64,000 nt of DNA from Citrobacter sp. R56 (GTDB lineage: Bacteria; Pseudomonadota; Gammaproteobacteria; Enterobacterales; Enterobacteriaceae), in assembly GCF_016811995.1 (NCBI RefSeq), contig NZ_CP069159.1:2914001-2978000 (forward strand), in the 5' to 3' direction. Numbering within the stretch: the stretch's first letter is position 1; each line of letters starts with the position of its first letter. The notes under the pieces were generated by a model. It saw only the letters and a list, made by a program, of their open reading frames with translations. It did no database searches and was not told the DNA's origin. Below are positions 24,632 through 32,832 of this stretch, piece by piece. The position numbers were made by a program, and so were the translations under genes.

Positions 24632-26398
24632 ATGAATAAAACCCGTCAAAAAGAGTTAACTCGCTGGTTAAAACAGCAAAGCGTCCTCTCCCAGCGCTGG
24701 CTGAACATTTCTCGTCTGTTGGGATTTGTCAGCGGCTTATTGATTGTCGCTCAAGCCTGGATCATGGCGCGTATTCTGCAGCATATGATTATGGAGAACA
24801 TTCCTCGTGAAGCCCTCCTCCTCCCTTTTATCGTTCTGGCACTGATTTTTATCCTGCGCGCCTGGGTCGTCTGGCTGCGTGAACGGGTCGGTTTTCATGC
24901 CGGGCAGCATATCCGCTTCGAAATACGTCGCCAGGTGTTGGACCGTCTGCAACAGGCTGGGCCGGCGTGGATTCAGGGAAAGCCTGCGGGAAGCTGGGCG
25001 ACGCTGGTGCTTGAACAGATTGACGATATGCACGATTACTATGCGCGCTATCTTCCACAAATGGCGCTTGCCGTCTGCGTGCCATTGCTGATCGTTGCCG
25101 CCATTTTTCCAACCAACTGGGCTGCCGCGCTGATCCTGCTCGGAACGGCGCCGCTGATTCCGTTATTCATGGCGATGGTTGGCATGGGGGCTGCAGATGC
25201 CAACCGCCGTAATTTCCAGGCGCTCGCACGTCTGAGCGGTCATTTTCTCGATCGCTTGCGCGGTATGGAAACGTTACGCATTTTTGGGCGTGGGGAAGCA
25301 GAAACTGAAAGCATTCGCGCCGCGTCGCAGGATTTTCGCCAACGCACCATGGAGGTCCTGCGCCTCGCCTTTTTATCTTCGGGCGTTCTGGAATTCTTTA
25401 CCTCGCTTTCCATCGCGCTGGTCGCCGTCTACTTCGGTTTTTCTTATCTTGGCGAACTTAACTTCGGGCACTATGGCACCAGCGTCACGCTTGCCGCCGG
25501 TTTCCTGGCGCTGATTCTTGCCCCTGAGTTCTTTCAGCCTTTACGCGACCTTGGCACGTTTTATCACGCTAAAGCTCAGGCCGTAGGCGCGGCTGACAGC
25601 CTGAAAACGTTTATGGAAACGCCCCTTGCCCACCCGGAACGTGGCGATATTGAGCTCACGACGAAAGACCCTGTCTCGATTGAAGCCCGGGATCTCATTA
25701 TCACCTCCCCGGAAGGCAAAATACTCGCCGGTCCGTTGAATTTTTCACTGCCAGCAGGCCACCGTGCAGTGCTGGTCGGGCGCAGTGGTTCAGGGAAAAG
25801 TTCTCTGCTGAATGCGCTGTCCGGTTTTCTCTCCTACCAGGGGTCATTGCGTGTTAACGACATTGAATTGCGCGATTTGTCTCCCGAATCCTGGCGTAAG
25901 CAGCTTTCCTGGGTCGGGCAAAATCCGCAACTCCCTGCGGCAACATTGCGGGAAAATGTGCTATTAGCGCGTCCGAATGCCACTGAGCAAGAGCTCAAAG
26001 CCGCGCTCGACAACGCCTGGGTCAGTGAGTTTCTGCCGATGCTGCCACAAGGCCTGGACACACCAACGGGCGATCAGGCCGGTCGACTTTCCGTCGGTCA
26101 GGCGCAGCGCGTTGCGGTTGCTCGCGCGTTGTTGAACCCGTGCAAACTGCTGTTGCTTGATGAGCCAGCAGCCAGCCTGGACGCGCACAGCGAACAGCGC
26201 GTTATGCAGGCATTGAACGCCGCGTCCCGACGCCAGACCACCTTGATGGTCACCCACCAGCTCGAAGATCTGGCCGACTGGGATACCATTTGGGTGATGC
26301 AGGACGGGCACATTGTCGAACACGGTCACTATACCCAACTCAGTACCGCCAACGGGCCGTTTGCCACGTTATTGGCTCACCGTCAGGAGGACATCTGA
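24632..26398 (+). CDS. cydD: CydD subunit of the thiol/heme ABC exporter
   Basis: A 588-residue half-transporter with a six-helix membrane domain (about 1-330) and a C-terminal ABC ATPase. Walker A is GRSGSGKSS near 373, the signature region reads LSVGQAQR, and Walker B is LLLLDEPAASLD. CydDC exports reduced thiols (glutathione, cysteine) and binds heme; it is needed for assembly of cytochrome bd and periplasmic cytochromes. cydC follows with no gap. Confidence 0.97.
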   Translation: MNKTRQKELTRWLKQQSVLSQRWLNISRLLGFVSGLLIVAQAWIMARILQHMIMENIPREALLLPFIVLALIFILRAWVVWLRERVGFHAGQHIRFEIRRQVLDRLQQAGPAWIQGKPAGSWATLVLEQIDDMHDYYARYLPQMALAVCVPLLIVAAIFPTNWAAALILLGTAPLIPLFMAMVGMGAADANRRNFQALARLSGHFLDRLRGMETLRIFGRGEAETESIRAASQDFRQRTMEVLRLAFLSSGVLEFFTSLSIALVAVYFGFSYLGELNFGHYGTSVTLAAGFLALILAPEFFQPLRDLGTFYHAKAQAVGAADSLKTFMETPLAHPERGDIELTTKDPVSIEARDLIITSPEGKILAGPLNFSLPAGHRAVLVGRSGSGKSSLLNALSGFLSYQGSLRVNDIELRDLSPESWRKQLSWVGQNPQLPAATLRENVLLARPNATEQELKAALDNAWVSEFLPMLPQGLDTPTGDQAGRLSVGQAQRVAVARALLNPCKLLLLDEPAASLDAHSEQRVMQALNAASRRQTTLMVTHQLEDLADWDTIWVMQDGHIVEHGHYTQLSTANGPFATLLAHRQEDI

Positions 26399-28120
26399 AT
26401 GCGCGCCTTGCTCCCCTATTTAGCGCTCTACAAGCGCCATAAATGGATGTTAACGCTCGGGATCGTGCTGGCGATCGTCACGCTGCTGGCCAGCATTGGA
26501 CTGTTGACGCTCTCCGGCTGGTTCCTGTCCGCTTCCGCCGTCGTGGGTGTTACCGGCATTTACAGTTTTAACTATATGCTGCCCGCCGCAGGCGTACGCG
26601 GTGCGGCGATTACCCGTACTGCGGGTCGCTATTTTGAACGGTTAGTGAGCCATGACGCGACGTTTCGCGTCCTGCAGCATCTGCGAATTTATACCTTCAG
26701 CAAACTGTTACCGCTCTCTCCGGCGGGACTTGCCCGTTATCGCCAGGGGGAGTTGCTTAACCGCGTGGTTGCCGACGTCGATACGCTCGATCACCTCTAT
26801 TTGCGCGTCATCTCTCCAATAGTGGGCGCCTTTGTGGTGATTCTGGTCGTCACCCTGGGCCTGAGCTTTCTCGATGTCACCCTCGCGATAACGCTCGGGG
26901 GGGTTATGTTGCTGACCTTGTTCATTCTGCCTCCGCTGTTTTACCGCGCGGGGAAGAGTACCGGACAGAGCCTGACCCACCTGCGTGGACAGTATCGCCA
27001 GCAGCTCACCGCCTGGCTGCAAGGACAAGCGGAATTGACGATCTTTGGCGCCAGCGATCGCTACCGGGCACAGATGGAAAGTACAGAATTGCAGTGGCAT
27101 GAAGCCCAACGCCACCAGTCTGAACTGACCGCACTGTCTCAGGCCGTCATGCTGTTGATTGGCGCGATGGCGGTCATGTTAATGCTGTGGATGGCCTCCG
27201 GCGGCGTGGGTGGCAACGACAAACCCGGTGCGCTGATTGCCCTCTTCGTCTTTTGCGCGCTGGCGGCATTTGAGGCGCTGGCCCCCGTGACGGGAGCGTT
27301 CCAGCATCTTGGTCAGGTTATTGCCTCTGCGCTACGCATTACCGATCTCACCGAACAGAAACCCGAGGTGGAATTTCCGGAGGCGGACTCAGCGGTGCCA
27401 GAGCAGGTGACGCTGACGATGCGTGATATTTCGTTCAGCTATCCTGAGCAGGCACAAAAAGCGCTGGAATCCCTCTCGCTGCACGCGAATCCTGGCGAGC
27501 ATATTGCCATTCTTGGGCGTACAGGCTGCGGCAAATCGACGCTATTGCAGTTACTGACCCGGGCGTGGGACCCGCAGCAGGGCGAGATCCTCATCAACAA
27601 TCAGCCGATTTCAACGCTTAACGAAGCGACGCTACGCGCCACCATCAGCGTCGTACCGCAGCGCGTACATCTGTTCAGCGCCACGCTGCGTGACAACCTT
27701 CTGCTGGCAGCCCCTGACGCCAGTGACGAAGCGCTGTCAGAAATGCTGTGCCGTGTCGGTCTGGAGAAATTACTCGACGATGGCGGGCTTAATAGCTGGT
27801 TAGGTGAAGGGGGTCGTCAGTTATCCGGCGGTGAACTTCGCCGTCTGGCTATCGCCCGCGCATTATTGCACGACGCCCCGCTGATGTTGCTGGATGAACC
27901 GACCGAGGGGTTAGACGCCACAACCGAAAGCCAAATGCTTGAATTGCTTGCTGATGTTATGCGAAACAAAACGCTGTTAATGGTCACTCACCGCCTGCGC
28001 GGGCTGTCGCGTTTTGATCAAATAATAGTGATGGACAACGGGCAAATTATTGAGCAAGGTAATCACGCAGATCTGTTAGCCAGGCAGGGTCGTTATTACC
28101 AGTTTAAGCAACGTCTGTAA
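26399..28120 (+). CDS. cydC: CydC subunit of the thiol/heme ABC exporter
   Basis: A 573-residue partner of CydD. The ATG follows the cydD stop directly, with GTCAGGAGGACATC as ribosome-binding region inside the end of cydD, so translation is coupled. The membrane domain is N-terminal; the ATPase has Walker A GRTGCGKST near 378, the signature LSGGELRR, and Walker B LMLLDEPTEGLD. The heterodimer with CydD is the functional exporter. Confidence 0.97.
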   Translation: MRALLPYLALYKRHKWMLTLGIVLAIVTLLASIGLLTLSGWFLSASAVVGVTGIYSFNYMLPAAGVRGAAITRTAGRYFERLVSHDATFRVLQHLRIYTFSKLLPLSPAGLARYRQGELLNRVVADVDTLDHLYLRVISPIVGAFVVILVVTLGLSFLDVTLAITLGGVMLLTLFILPPLFYRAGKSTGQSLTHLRGQYRQQLTAWLQGQAELTIFGASDRYRAQMESTELQWHEAQRHQSELTALSQAVMLLIGAMAVMLMLWMASGGVGGNDKPGALIALFVFCALAAFEALAPVTGAFQHLGQVIASALRITDLTEQKPEVEFPEADSAVPEQVTLTMRDISFSYPEQAQKALESLSLHANPGEHIAILGRTGCGKSTLLQLLTRAWDPQQGEILINNQPISTLNEATLRATISVVPQRVHLFSATLRDNLLLAAPDASDEALSEMLCRVGLEKLLDDGGLNSWLGEGGRQLSGGELRRLAIARALLHDAPLMLLDEPTEGLDATTESQMLELLADVMRNKTLLMVTHRLRGLSRFDQIIVMDNGQIIEQGNHADLLARQGRYYQFKQRL

Positions 28121-28164
28121 GCTATTATTGAACGATCCGACTTGCGTACTGGAGTTGTGCTGTC

Positions 28165-28869
28165 ATGCGCCTGGTTCAGCTTTCTCGCCACTCAATAGCC
28201 TTCCCTTCCCCGGAAGGCGCTTTGCGCGAGCCCAATGGGTTATTAGCCCTTGGGGGCGATCTTAGCCCCGCCCGCTTATTAATGGCGTACCAGCGGGGCA
28301 TATTTCCGTGGTTTTCGCCTGGCGATCCGATTCTCTGGTGGTCCCCCGACCCTCGCGCTGTTTTATGGCCGGAACATTTTCATCTCAGCCGCAGCATGAA
28401 GCGCTTTCACAAACACTCACCCTATCGGGTGACGCTGAATTATGCGTTTGATCAGGTCATTGAAGGCTGTGCCAACGATCGCGAGGAAGGGACATGGATA
28501 ACGCGCGATGTGGTGGAGGCTTATCATCGTTTACATGAATTGGGCCATGCGCACTCCATTGAAGTATGGCGCCACAATGAATTAGTGGGCGGAATGTACG
28601 GCGTATCGCAAGGCACCCTTTTTTGCGGTGAGTCGATGTTCAGCCGCCAGGAAAATGCCTCCAAAACAGCGCTGCTTGTTTTTTGCACTGAATTTCGCCG
28701 TCAGGGGGGAAAACTGATCGACTGCCAGGTGCTAAATAACCACACCGCGTCGCTGGGGGCAGTGGAAATAGCCCGTCGTGAATACCTTGAACACCTCAGT
28801 ATAATGCGCCCGCAGCGGCTGCCAGCCCTTTTTTGGGTGCCTCGCACGTTATTTTCGCCTCAGGAGTGA
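28165..28869 (+). CDS. aat: Leucyl/phenylalanyl-tRNA-protein transferase Aat
   Basis: A 234-residue enzyme that transfers Leu or Phe from aminoacyl-tRNA to the N-terminus of proteins starting with Lys or Arg, creating N-degrons. Family signatures include [18 protein letters not shown] near residue 48 and [19 protein letters not shown] near 138. It sits after cydC, and its pathway partners clpA and clpS are close by, as in E. coli. Confidence 0.97.
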   Translation: MRLVQLSRHSIAFPSPEGALREPNGLLALGGDLSPARLLMAYQRGIFPWFSPGDPILWWSPDPRAVLWPEHFHLSRSMKRFHKHSPYRVTLNYAFDQVIEGCANDREEGTWITRDVVEAYHRLHELGHAHSIEVWRHNELVGGMYGVSQGTLFCGESMFSRQENASKTALLVFCTEFRRQGGKLIDCQVLNNHTASLGAVEIARREYLEHLSIMRPQRLPALFWVPRTLFSPQE

Positions 28870-28896
28870 ATGTTTTCGGCACATTTTTTGTTGCGG

Positions 28897-28905
28897 TGTT
28901 ATAAT
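28897..28905 (+). promoter_or_regulatory. Extended -10 promoter before infA
   Basis: TGTTATAAT is a perfect extended -10 (TG-N-TATAAT), with the -10 hexamer at 28900-28905. No good -35 stands 16-18 bp upstream, as is usual for this type. It lies just after aat and about 250 nt before infA, so it implies a long infA leader. E. coli infA has two promoters; the nearer one was not identified here. Confidence 0.5.
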
Positions 28906-29151
28906 TGTGCCGCAGAGCAGGTTATGCCCATTACCCCGCCGCCGTTAAGGAACAGTTCGCGTCAGGTAACGCCCATCGTTTATCTCATCGCTCCCTTATA
29001 CGTTGCGCTTTTAGTGCGGCTTTGCCGTGTGTGATCGGAGTAATGCGCCAAACCTGATTTGCTGTGTTTTAAACGCGCAAATCTTTACTTATTAAAAGAA
29101 CTTCGGCATTATCTTGCCGGTTCAAATTACGGTAGTGATACCCCAGAGGAT

Positions 29152-29373
<222 letters not shown>

Positions 29374-29405
29374 TTGTTTTCACGCCCGAATGGCGTAAAG
29401 ATAAT

Positions 29406-29433
29406 AAAAGGTCGGTTTATCCGGCCTTTTTTG
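29406..29433 (+). terminator. Terminator after infA
   Basis: Stem AAAGGTCGG (29407-29415) / CCGGCCTTT (29421-29429) with one T-G wobble, then T run. The A run on the other side lets it also serve the minus-strand lysR gene that ends at 29452. Confidence 0.85.
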
Positions 29434-29451
29434 TGGGCGTAATGTCAGGCG

Positions 29452-30360
29452 TTAATCTTCTACCATCCGCGCATATTCTTCCGTTAAGAAATCGACTACT
29501 GCGCGTACGGAAGGCAGCAATCCACGTCGCGTTGGAAATACCGCGTGGATAACTTCCCTTTTCGGCTCCCAACCCTCCAGTAAAGCCACCAGTTCACCGG
29601 CGGCCAACTGCTCTTTGACCATCAATACCGGTAACTGTACAACGCCAACGCCCGCGACAGCCGCCTCACGCAACGCCAGCATATCGGTGGTAATCAAACG
29701 CGGCGTAAAATGCACTTCGGCCCTCGCCCCTTCTGGCCCAAACAATTCCCATCGGTGTATATGTTTCCCGGCGGCAAGACTCAGGCCCGGCCAGTTTTTG
29801 AGTTCTACCGGAGAAGAAAGACTGCCCATCCGGGCGATCAATGCCGGGCTGGCAAACAGGCGATGTCCGCGATCGGATAATACACGCATCACCAGATCGC
29901 TATCCTCAAAAGGACGCGGCCTGACGCGAATTGCAATATCAATCCCCTCACCCACCACATCAACACGGCGGTTAGTCGCTTCCAGTTGCAGTGAAACATC
30001 GGGATAGCGCGCCAAAAATTTAGCCAGCATCGGACCGATATGCGCGTGCAGCAATGTTACAGGACAGGTCAGCTTCACCACGCCGCGCGGCTCAACCTGT
30101 AGCGCAGCGATAGCGTCCTGCGCCGCCTGTGCCTCAACCAGCATCGCTTTGCAATGCTCATAAAACGTCTGCCCGACTTCAGTCACATTGAACTGCCGTG
30201 TCGTACGCTGAATCAGCCTGACCCCCAGACGCTCCTCAAGTTGTGCAATACGCCGACTGAGTTTTGACTTAGGTTCATCGAGCGCGCGACCTGCCGCAGC
30301 AAATCCACCCTCCTCGACGACATGAACAAACCACGCAAAATCATTGAGATCCGGTTTCAT
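29452..30360 (-). CDS. LysR-type transcriptional regulator
   Basis: A 302-residue LysR-family regulator. The N-terminal helix-turn-helix (about residues 2-60; FAAAGRALDEPKSKLSRRIAQLE) is followed by a periplasmic-binding-fold effector domain. It is transcribed divergently from a pirin and a YcaC-like hydrolase, the usual arrangement for a LysR regulator and its target. E. coli has an analogous yhaJ-yhaK (LysR-pirin) pair elsewhere, but no such genes beside infA. The effector is unknown; induction by an aromatic compound would fit the neighbours but is speculative. Confidence 0.88.
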   Translation of the reverse strand: MKPDLNDFAWFVHVVEEGGFAAAGRALDEPKSKLSRRIAQLEERLGVRLIQRTTRQFNVTEVGQTFYEHCKAMLVEAQAAQDAIAALQVEPRGVVKLTCPVTLLHAHIGPMLAKFLARYPDVSLQLEATNRRVDVVGEGIDIAIRVRPRPFEDSDLVMRVLSDRGHRLFASPALIARMGSLSSPVELKNWPGLSLAAGKHIHRWELFGPEGARAEVHFTPRLITTDMLALREAAVAGVGVVQLPVLMVKEQLAAGELVALLEGWEPKREVIHAVFPTRRGLLPSVRAVVDFLTEEYARMVED

Positions 30361-30411
30361 TTTTATTATCCCATTTTTAGAACAGTTAATGCCATTTTAG
30401 CTACTACACAC

Positions 30412-30441
30412 CTTATTGTCATGAATATAAGCTTATTGACA
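30412..30441. promoter_or_regulatory. Candidate LysR operator
   Basis: Two copies of CTTATTGxCA (30412-30421 and 30432-30441) start exactly 20 bp apart, two helical turns, and overlap a perfect 10-bp palindrome ATAAGCTTAT (30427-30436). They sit in the 109-bp gap between the divergent lysR and pirin genes. Binding is inferred from position and symmetry. Confidence 0.45.
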
Positions 30442-30469
30442 ACACCACTACGCCATTGAGGAGATAAAG

Positions 30470-31330
30470 ATGAAACAGGTAACAGGCGTCTACACCGCAC
30501 CTCGCCCGCACTGGGTTGGCGATGGATTTCCGGTTCGTTCGCTGTTCTCTTACCAGTCCCATGCGCAATCGTTGAGTCCGTTCCTGCTTCTGGATTACGC
30601 AGGCCCTCACACCTTCGCGCCAGGCACTGAAAAACGCGGAGTTGGTGAACATCCTCACCGGGGGTTCGAAACGGTCACGATCGTTTACAGCGGTGAAGTT
30701 GAGCACCGCGATTCAACTGGTCGCGGCGGCATCATCGGCCCAGGTGACGTGCAGTGGATGACGGCGGGCGCGGGCATTCTGCACGAAGAATTTCACTCTC
30801 CTGCATTTACTGAACGCGGGGGAGAGCTGGAGATGGTGCAGTTGTGGGTGAACCTGCCCGCCAAAGACAAAATGGCCGCTGCGGGCTACCAGAGTATCAG
30901 CAATGAGTTAATTCCCACCGTTGCCTTACCTGGCGAGGCTGGCACGGCGCGGATCATCGCTGGCGACTTCCTGGGAACAAAAGGCCCGGCACACACCTTC
31001 TCGCCGCTGAATGTCTGGGATATGCGTTTACAGCAAGGCTGCGACATCACGCTTTCCCAGCCTGCGGGCTGGAGCACCGCGCTGATTGTCCTGAAAGGCA
31101 GCATTACGGTAAACGGCACCACACCGGTCAATGAAGCGCAAATGGCGGTACTCAGCCAACAGGAAGAAGCCTTCCATCTCGATGCCAGCAGCGACGCCAC
31201 CGTCCTGTTGCTGGCGGGGGAACCGTTAAATGAACCGATTGTCGGTTATGGCCCCTTTGTGATGAACACAAAGCAAGAGATCGCTGAGGCTGTTCGCGAT
31301 TTTAACGCTGGTCGTTTTGGCCAAATCTGA
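30470..31330 (+). CDS. Pirin-family protein
   Basis: A 286-residue bicupin of the pirin family. The N-terminal cupin has the metal ligands expected of pirins: H61 and H63 in [12 protein letters not shown], and H105 and E107 in ILHEEFHS. Related proteins (E. coli YhhW, human pirin) have quercetin 2,3-dioxygenase activity; others act as redox sensors. ATTGAGGAGATAAAG precedes the ATG. A YcaC-like hydrolase follows 19 nt later, probably in the same transcript. The physiological substrate is unknown. Confidence 0.9.
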   Translation: MKQVTGVYTAPRPHWVGDGFPVRSLFSYQSHAQSLSPFLLLDYAGPHTFAPGTEKRGVGEHPHRGFETVTIVYSGEVEHRDSTGRGGIIGPGDVQWMTAGAGILHEEFHSPAFTERGGELEMVQLWVNLPAKDKMAAAGYQSISNELIPTVALPGEAGTARIIAGDFLGTKGPAHTFSPLNVWDMRLQQGCDITLSQPAGWSTALIVLKGSITVNGTTPVNEAQMAVLSQQEEAFHLDASSDATVLLLAGEPLNEPIVGYGPFVMNTKQEIAEAVRDFNAGRFGQI

Positions 31331-31349
31331 AAACATTGAGGAGAACACC

Positions 31350-32027
31350 ATGTCCAGTCCTGCTAATTTTAATGGTTTGCGTCCGGTTATTGATGTGAAT
31401 GATTCCGTGATGCTGTTGATCGATCACCAGAGCGGTTTGTTCCAGACCGTGGGCGATATGCCGATGCCGGAGTTGCGCGCACGCGCTACCGCGCTGGCTA
31501 AAATGGCAACCCTGTCGAAGATGCCGGTTATTACCACTGCATCCGTACCGCAGGGTCCTAATGGCCCTCTGATCCCGGAGATCCACGCCAATGCACCGCA
31601 TGCGCAGTACGTTGCACGTAAAGGCGAAATTAACGCCTGGGATAACGACGAGTTTGTTAAGGCGGTAAAAGCAACAGGCCGTAAAACGCTGATTATCGCA
31701 GGCACGATTACCAGCGTGTGCATGGCGTTCCCGGCCATCAGCGCAGTGGCTGAAGGTTACAAGGTATTTGCCGTGATCGATGCTTCGGGCACGTACAGCA
31801 AAATGGCGCAAGAGATCACCCTCGCCCGCGTGGTGCAGGCCGGTGTCGTACCGATGGATACGGCGGCAGTCGCTGCTGAACTCCAGGGGACCTGGAATCG
31901 TGAAGACGCAGCCGAATGGGCTGAAGTGTACACCCACATATTCCCGGCCTATCAATTGCTGATTGAAAGCTATAGCAGGACGCAGGAAGTGGTGAAAAAC
32001 AACGAAAAGCTAGATTCACAGCGCTGA
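31350..32027 (+). CDS. YcaC-like isochorismatase-family hydrolase
   Basis: A 225-residue cysteine hydrolase of the isochorismatase superfamily. The presumed triad is Asp25 (LLIDHQSG), the Lys of [12 protein letters not shown], and the Cys of ITSVCMAFP near residue 122. It resembles E. coli YcaC (shared blocks NAWDN and FVKAVKATG), but that gene lies beside dmsC in E. coli. The start at 31350 follows TTGAGGAGAACACC; an upstream in-frame ATG at 31317 lies within the pirin gene. Substrate unknown. Confidence 0.88.
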   Translation: MSSPANFNGLRPVIDVNDSVMLLIDHQSGLFQTVGDMPMPELRARATALAKMATLSKMPVITTASVPQGPNGPLIPEIHANAPHAQYVARKGEINAWDNDEFVKAVKATGRKTLIIAGTITSVCMAFPAISAVAEGYKVFAVIDASGTYSKMAQEITLARVVQAGVVPMDTAAVAAELQGTWNREDAAEWAEVYTHIFPAYQLLIESYSRTQEVVKNNEKLDSQR

Positions 32028-32103
32028 TACATCTCCCCTGCGCCACATCGAGCAGGAAGATGTACACTGCGTAACCAAACGAGAGTGAAAGCGTAAATAC
32101 TGC

Positions 32104-32139
32104 TTGACCGTTTTAGCGCAACTCCCTATAGTAGCGCCC
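32104..32139 (+). promoter_or_regulatory. Promoter of serW with stringent-type discriminator
   Basis: TTGACC (32104-32109), a 17-bp spacer and TATAGT (32127-32132) are followed by the GC-rich discriminator AGCGCCCCG. This is typical of stable-RNA promoters that respond to ppGpp. It lies 44 bp before the tRNA. Confidence 0.8.
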
Positions 32140-32175
32140 CGTTGCCCCCCAAGCGGTCAGGCAGCAATACAATAT

Positions 32176-32263
32176 GGTGAGGTGTCCGAGTGGCTGAAGG
32201 AGCACGCCTGGAAAGTGTGTATACGGCAACGTATCGGGGGTTCGAATCCCCCCCTCACCGCCA
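32176..32263 (+). tRNA. serW: tRNA-Ser (anticodon GGA)
   Basis: An 88-nt class II tRNA with encoded CCA. The acceptor arm GGTGAGG (32176-32182) pairs with CCTCACC (32253-32259), followed by discriminator G and CCA. The anticodon loop CTGGAAA gives anticodon GGA, reading UCC/UCU. The long variable arm expected for tRNA-Ser and the T-loop TTCGAATC are present. Its position between infA and clpA is that of E. coli serW. Confidence 0.97.
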
Positions 32264-32275
32264 TATTTAAGAAAG

Positions 32276-32304
32276 AGCTCGTACGAAAGTACGGGCTTTT
32301 TTTT
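32276..32304 (+). terminator. serW terminator, copy 1
   Basis: Stem AGCTCGTAC (32276-32284) / GTACGGGCT (32289-32297), one wobble, GAAA tetraloop, then T8. First of three identical copies, directly behind the true tRNA. Confidence 0.9.
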
Positions 32305-32456
32305 CGCATGTTGCACACGCCGGGGGGATGAGAATCCCCGACCGGGGTTCGACAACTGGCGCAGCCAGTTGGACAGACCGCGAACACAGTGAGTGGGCTG
32401 CCCGTCAGGGCGAGCGAAGCGAGTCAATCCCCCCCTCACCGCCATATTTAAGAAAG

Positions 32457-32486
32457 AGCTCGTACGAAAGTACGGGCTTTTTTTTC
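32457..32486 (+). terminator. serW array terminator, copy 2
   Basis: The same GAAA-loop hairpin and T run, at the start of repeat unit B. Confidence 0.88.
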
Positions 32487-32636
32487 GCATGTCGCACACG
32501 CCGGGGGGATGAGAATCCCCGACCGGGGTTCGACAACTGGCGCAGCCAGTTGGACAGACCACGAACACAGTGAGTGGCTGCCCGTGAGGGCGAGCAAAGC
32601 GAGTCAATCCCCCCCTCACCGCCATATTTGAGAAAG

Positions 32637-32666
32637 AGCTCGTACGAAAGTACGGGCTTTTTTTTC
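32637..32666 (+). terminator. serW array terminator, copy 3
   Basis: The same GAAA-loop hairpin and T run, in the partial unit C. The sequence diverges from the other copies about 10 nt later. Confidence 0.88.
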
Positions 32667-32692
32667 GCATGTTGCACCGTCACGCGAATATT

Positions 32693-32775
32693 GCCGGATG
32701 GCGGTGCAGACACCTTATCCGGCCTACGAATGAGCATGTACCGTAGTTCGGATAAGGCGTATGCCGCCATCCGAC
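32693..32775. repeat. REP pair (BIME) between serW array and clpA
   Basis: Two REP units in inverted orientation: 32693-32727 (GCCGGATGGCGG ... CCTTATCCGGCCTAC) and 32743-32775 (GTAGTTCGGATAAGGC ... GCCGCCATCCGAC). This is a standard enteric BIME at the 3' side of convergent transcription units. Confidence 0.88.
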
Positions 32776-32786
32776 ATACAAAAGGC

Positions 32787-32815
32787 ATAAAAAAACCGGG
32801 CTCAGAGGCCCGGTT
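32787..32815 (-). terminator. Terminator after clpA
   Basis: Perfect 8-bp stem AACCGGGC (32794-32801) / GCCCGGTT (32808-32815); on the minus strand it is followed by TTTTT. Confidence 0.88.
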
Positions 32816-32832
32816 CATCAGACGATAAGAGA

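Larger units (their letters stand above)
32245..32677 (+). repeat. Tandem array repeating the serW 3' end (rtT-like)
   Basis: The final 19 nt of the tRNA, AATCCCCCCCTCACCGCCA (32245-32263), recur exactly at 32426-32444 and 32606-32624, spaced 181 and 180 bp. Each is followed by TATTT-A/G-AGAAAG and the same hairpin terminator. Unit A is 32264-32444, unit B is 32445-32624, and a partial unit C runs to about 32677. Inside each unit are small perfect hairpins: GGGGAT / ATCCCC, and AACTGGC / GCCAGTT around GCA. The design closely parallels the 178-bp rtT repeats after E. coli tyrT, which also copy 19 nt of the tRNA end. Functions of such repeats are not settled. Confidence 0.88.

Noticed and set aside
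30436-30441. TTGACA as -35 of the pirin promoter
   Set aside because: A -10 element 17 bp downstream would fall on the ribosome-binding site just before the ATG. It fits better as part of a repeat operator.
32245-32677. Prophage or genomic island attachment repeats at serW
   Set aside because: The repeats copy the tRNA 3' end like att sites, but units are only about 180 bp, each has the same terminator, and no integrase or cargo gene lies between them.
32113-32818. Minus-strand open frames across serW and its repeats (product with GGEGGIRTPD)
   Set aside because: This is the well-known spurious translation of the antisense of a tRNA gene. The frames repeat only because the DNA repeats.
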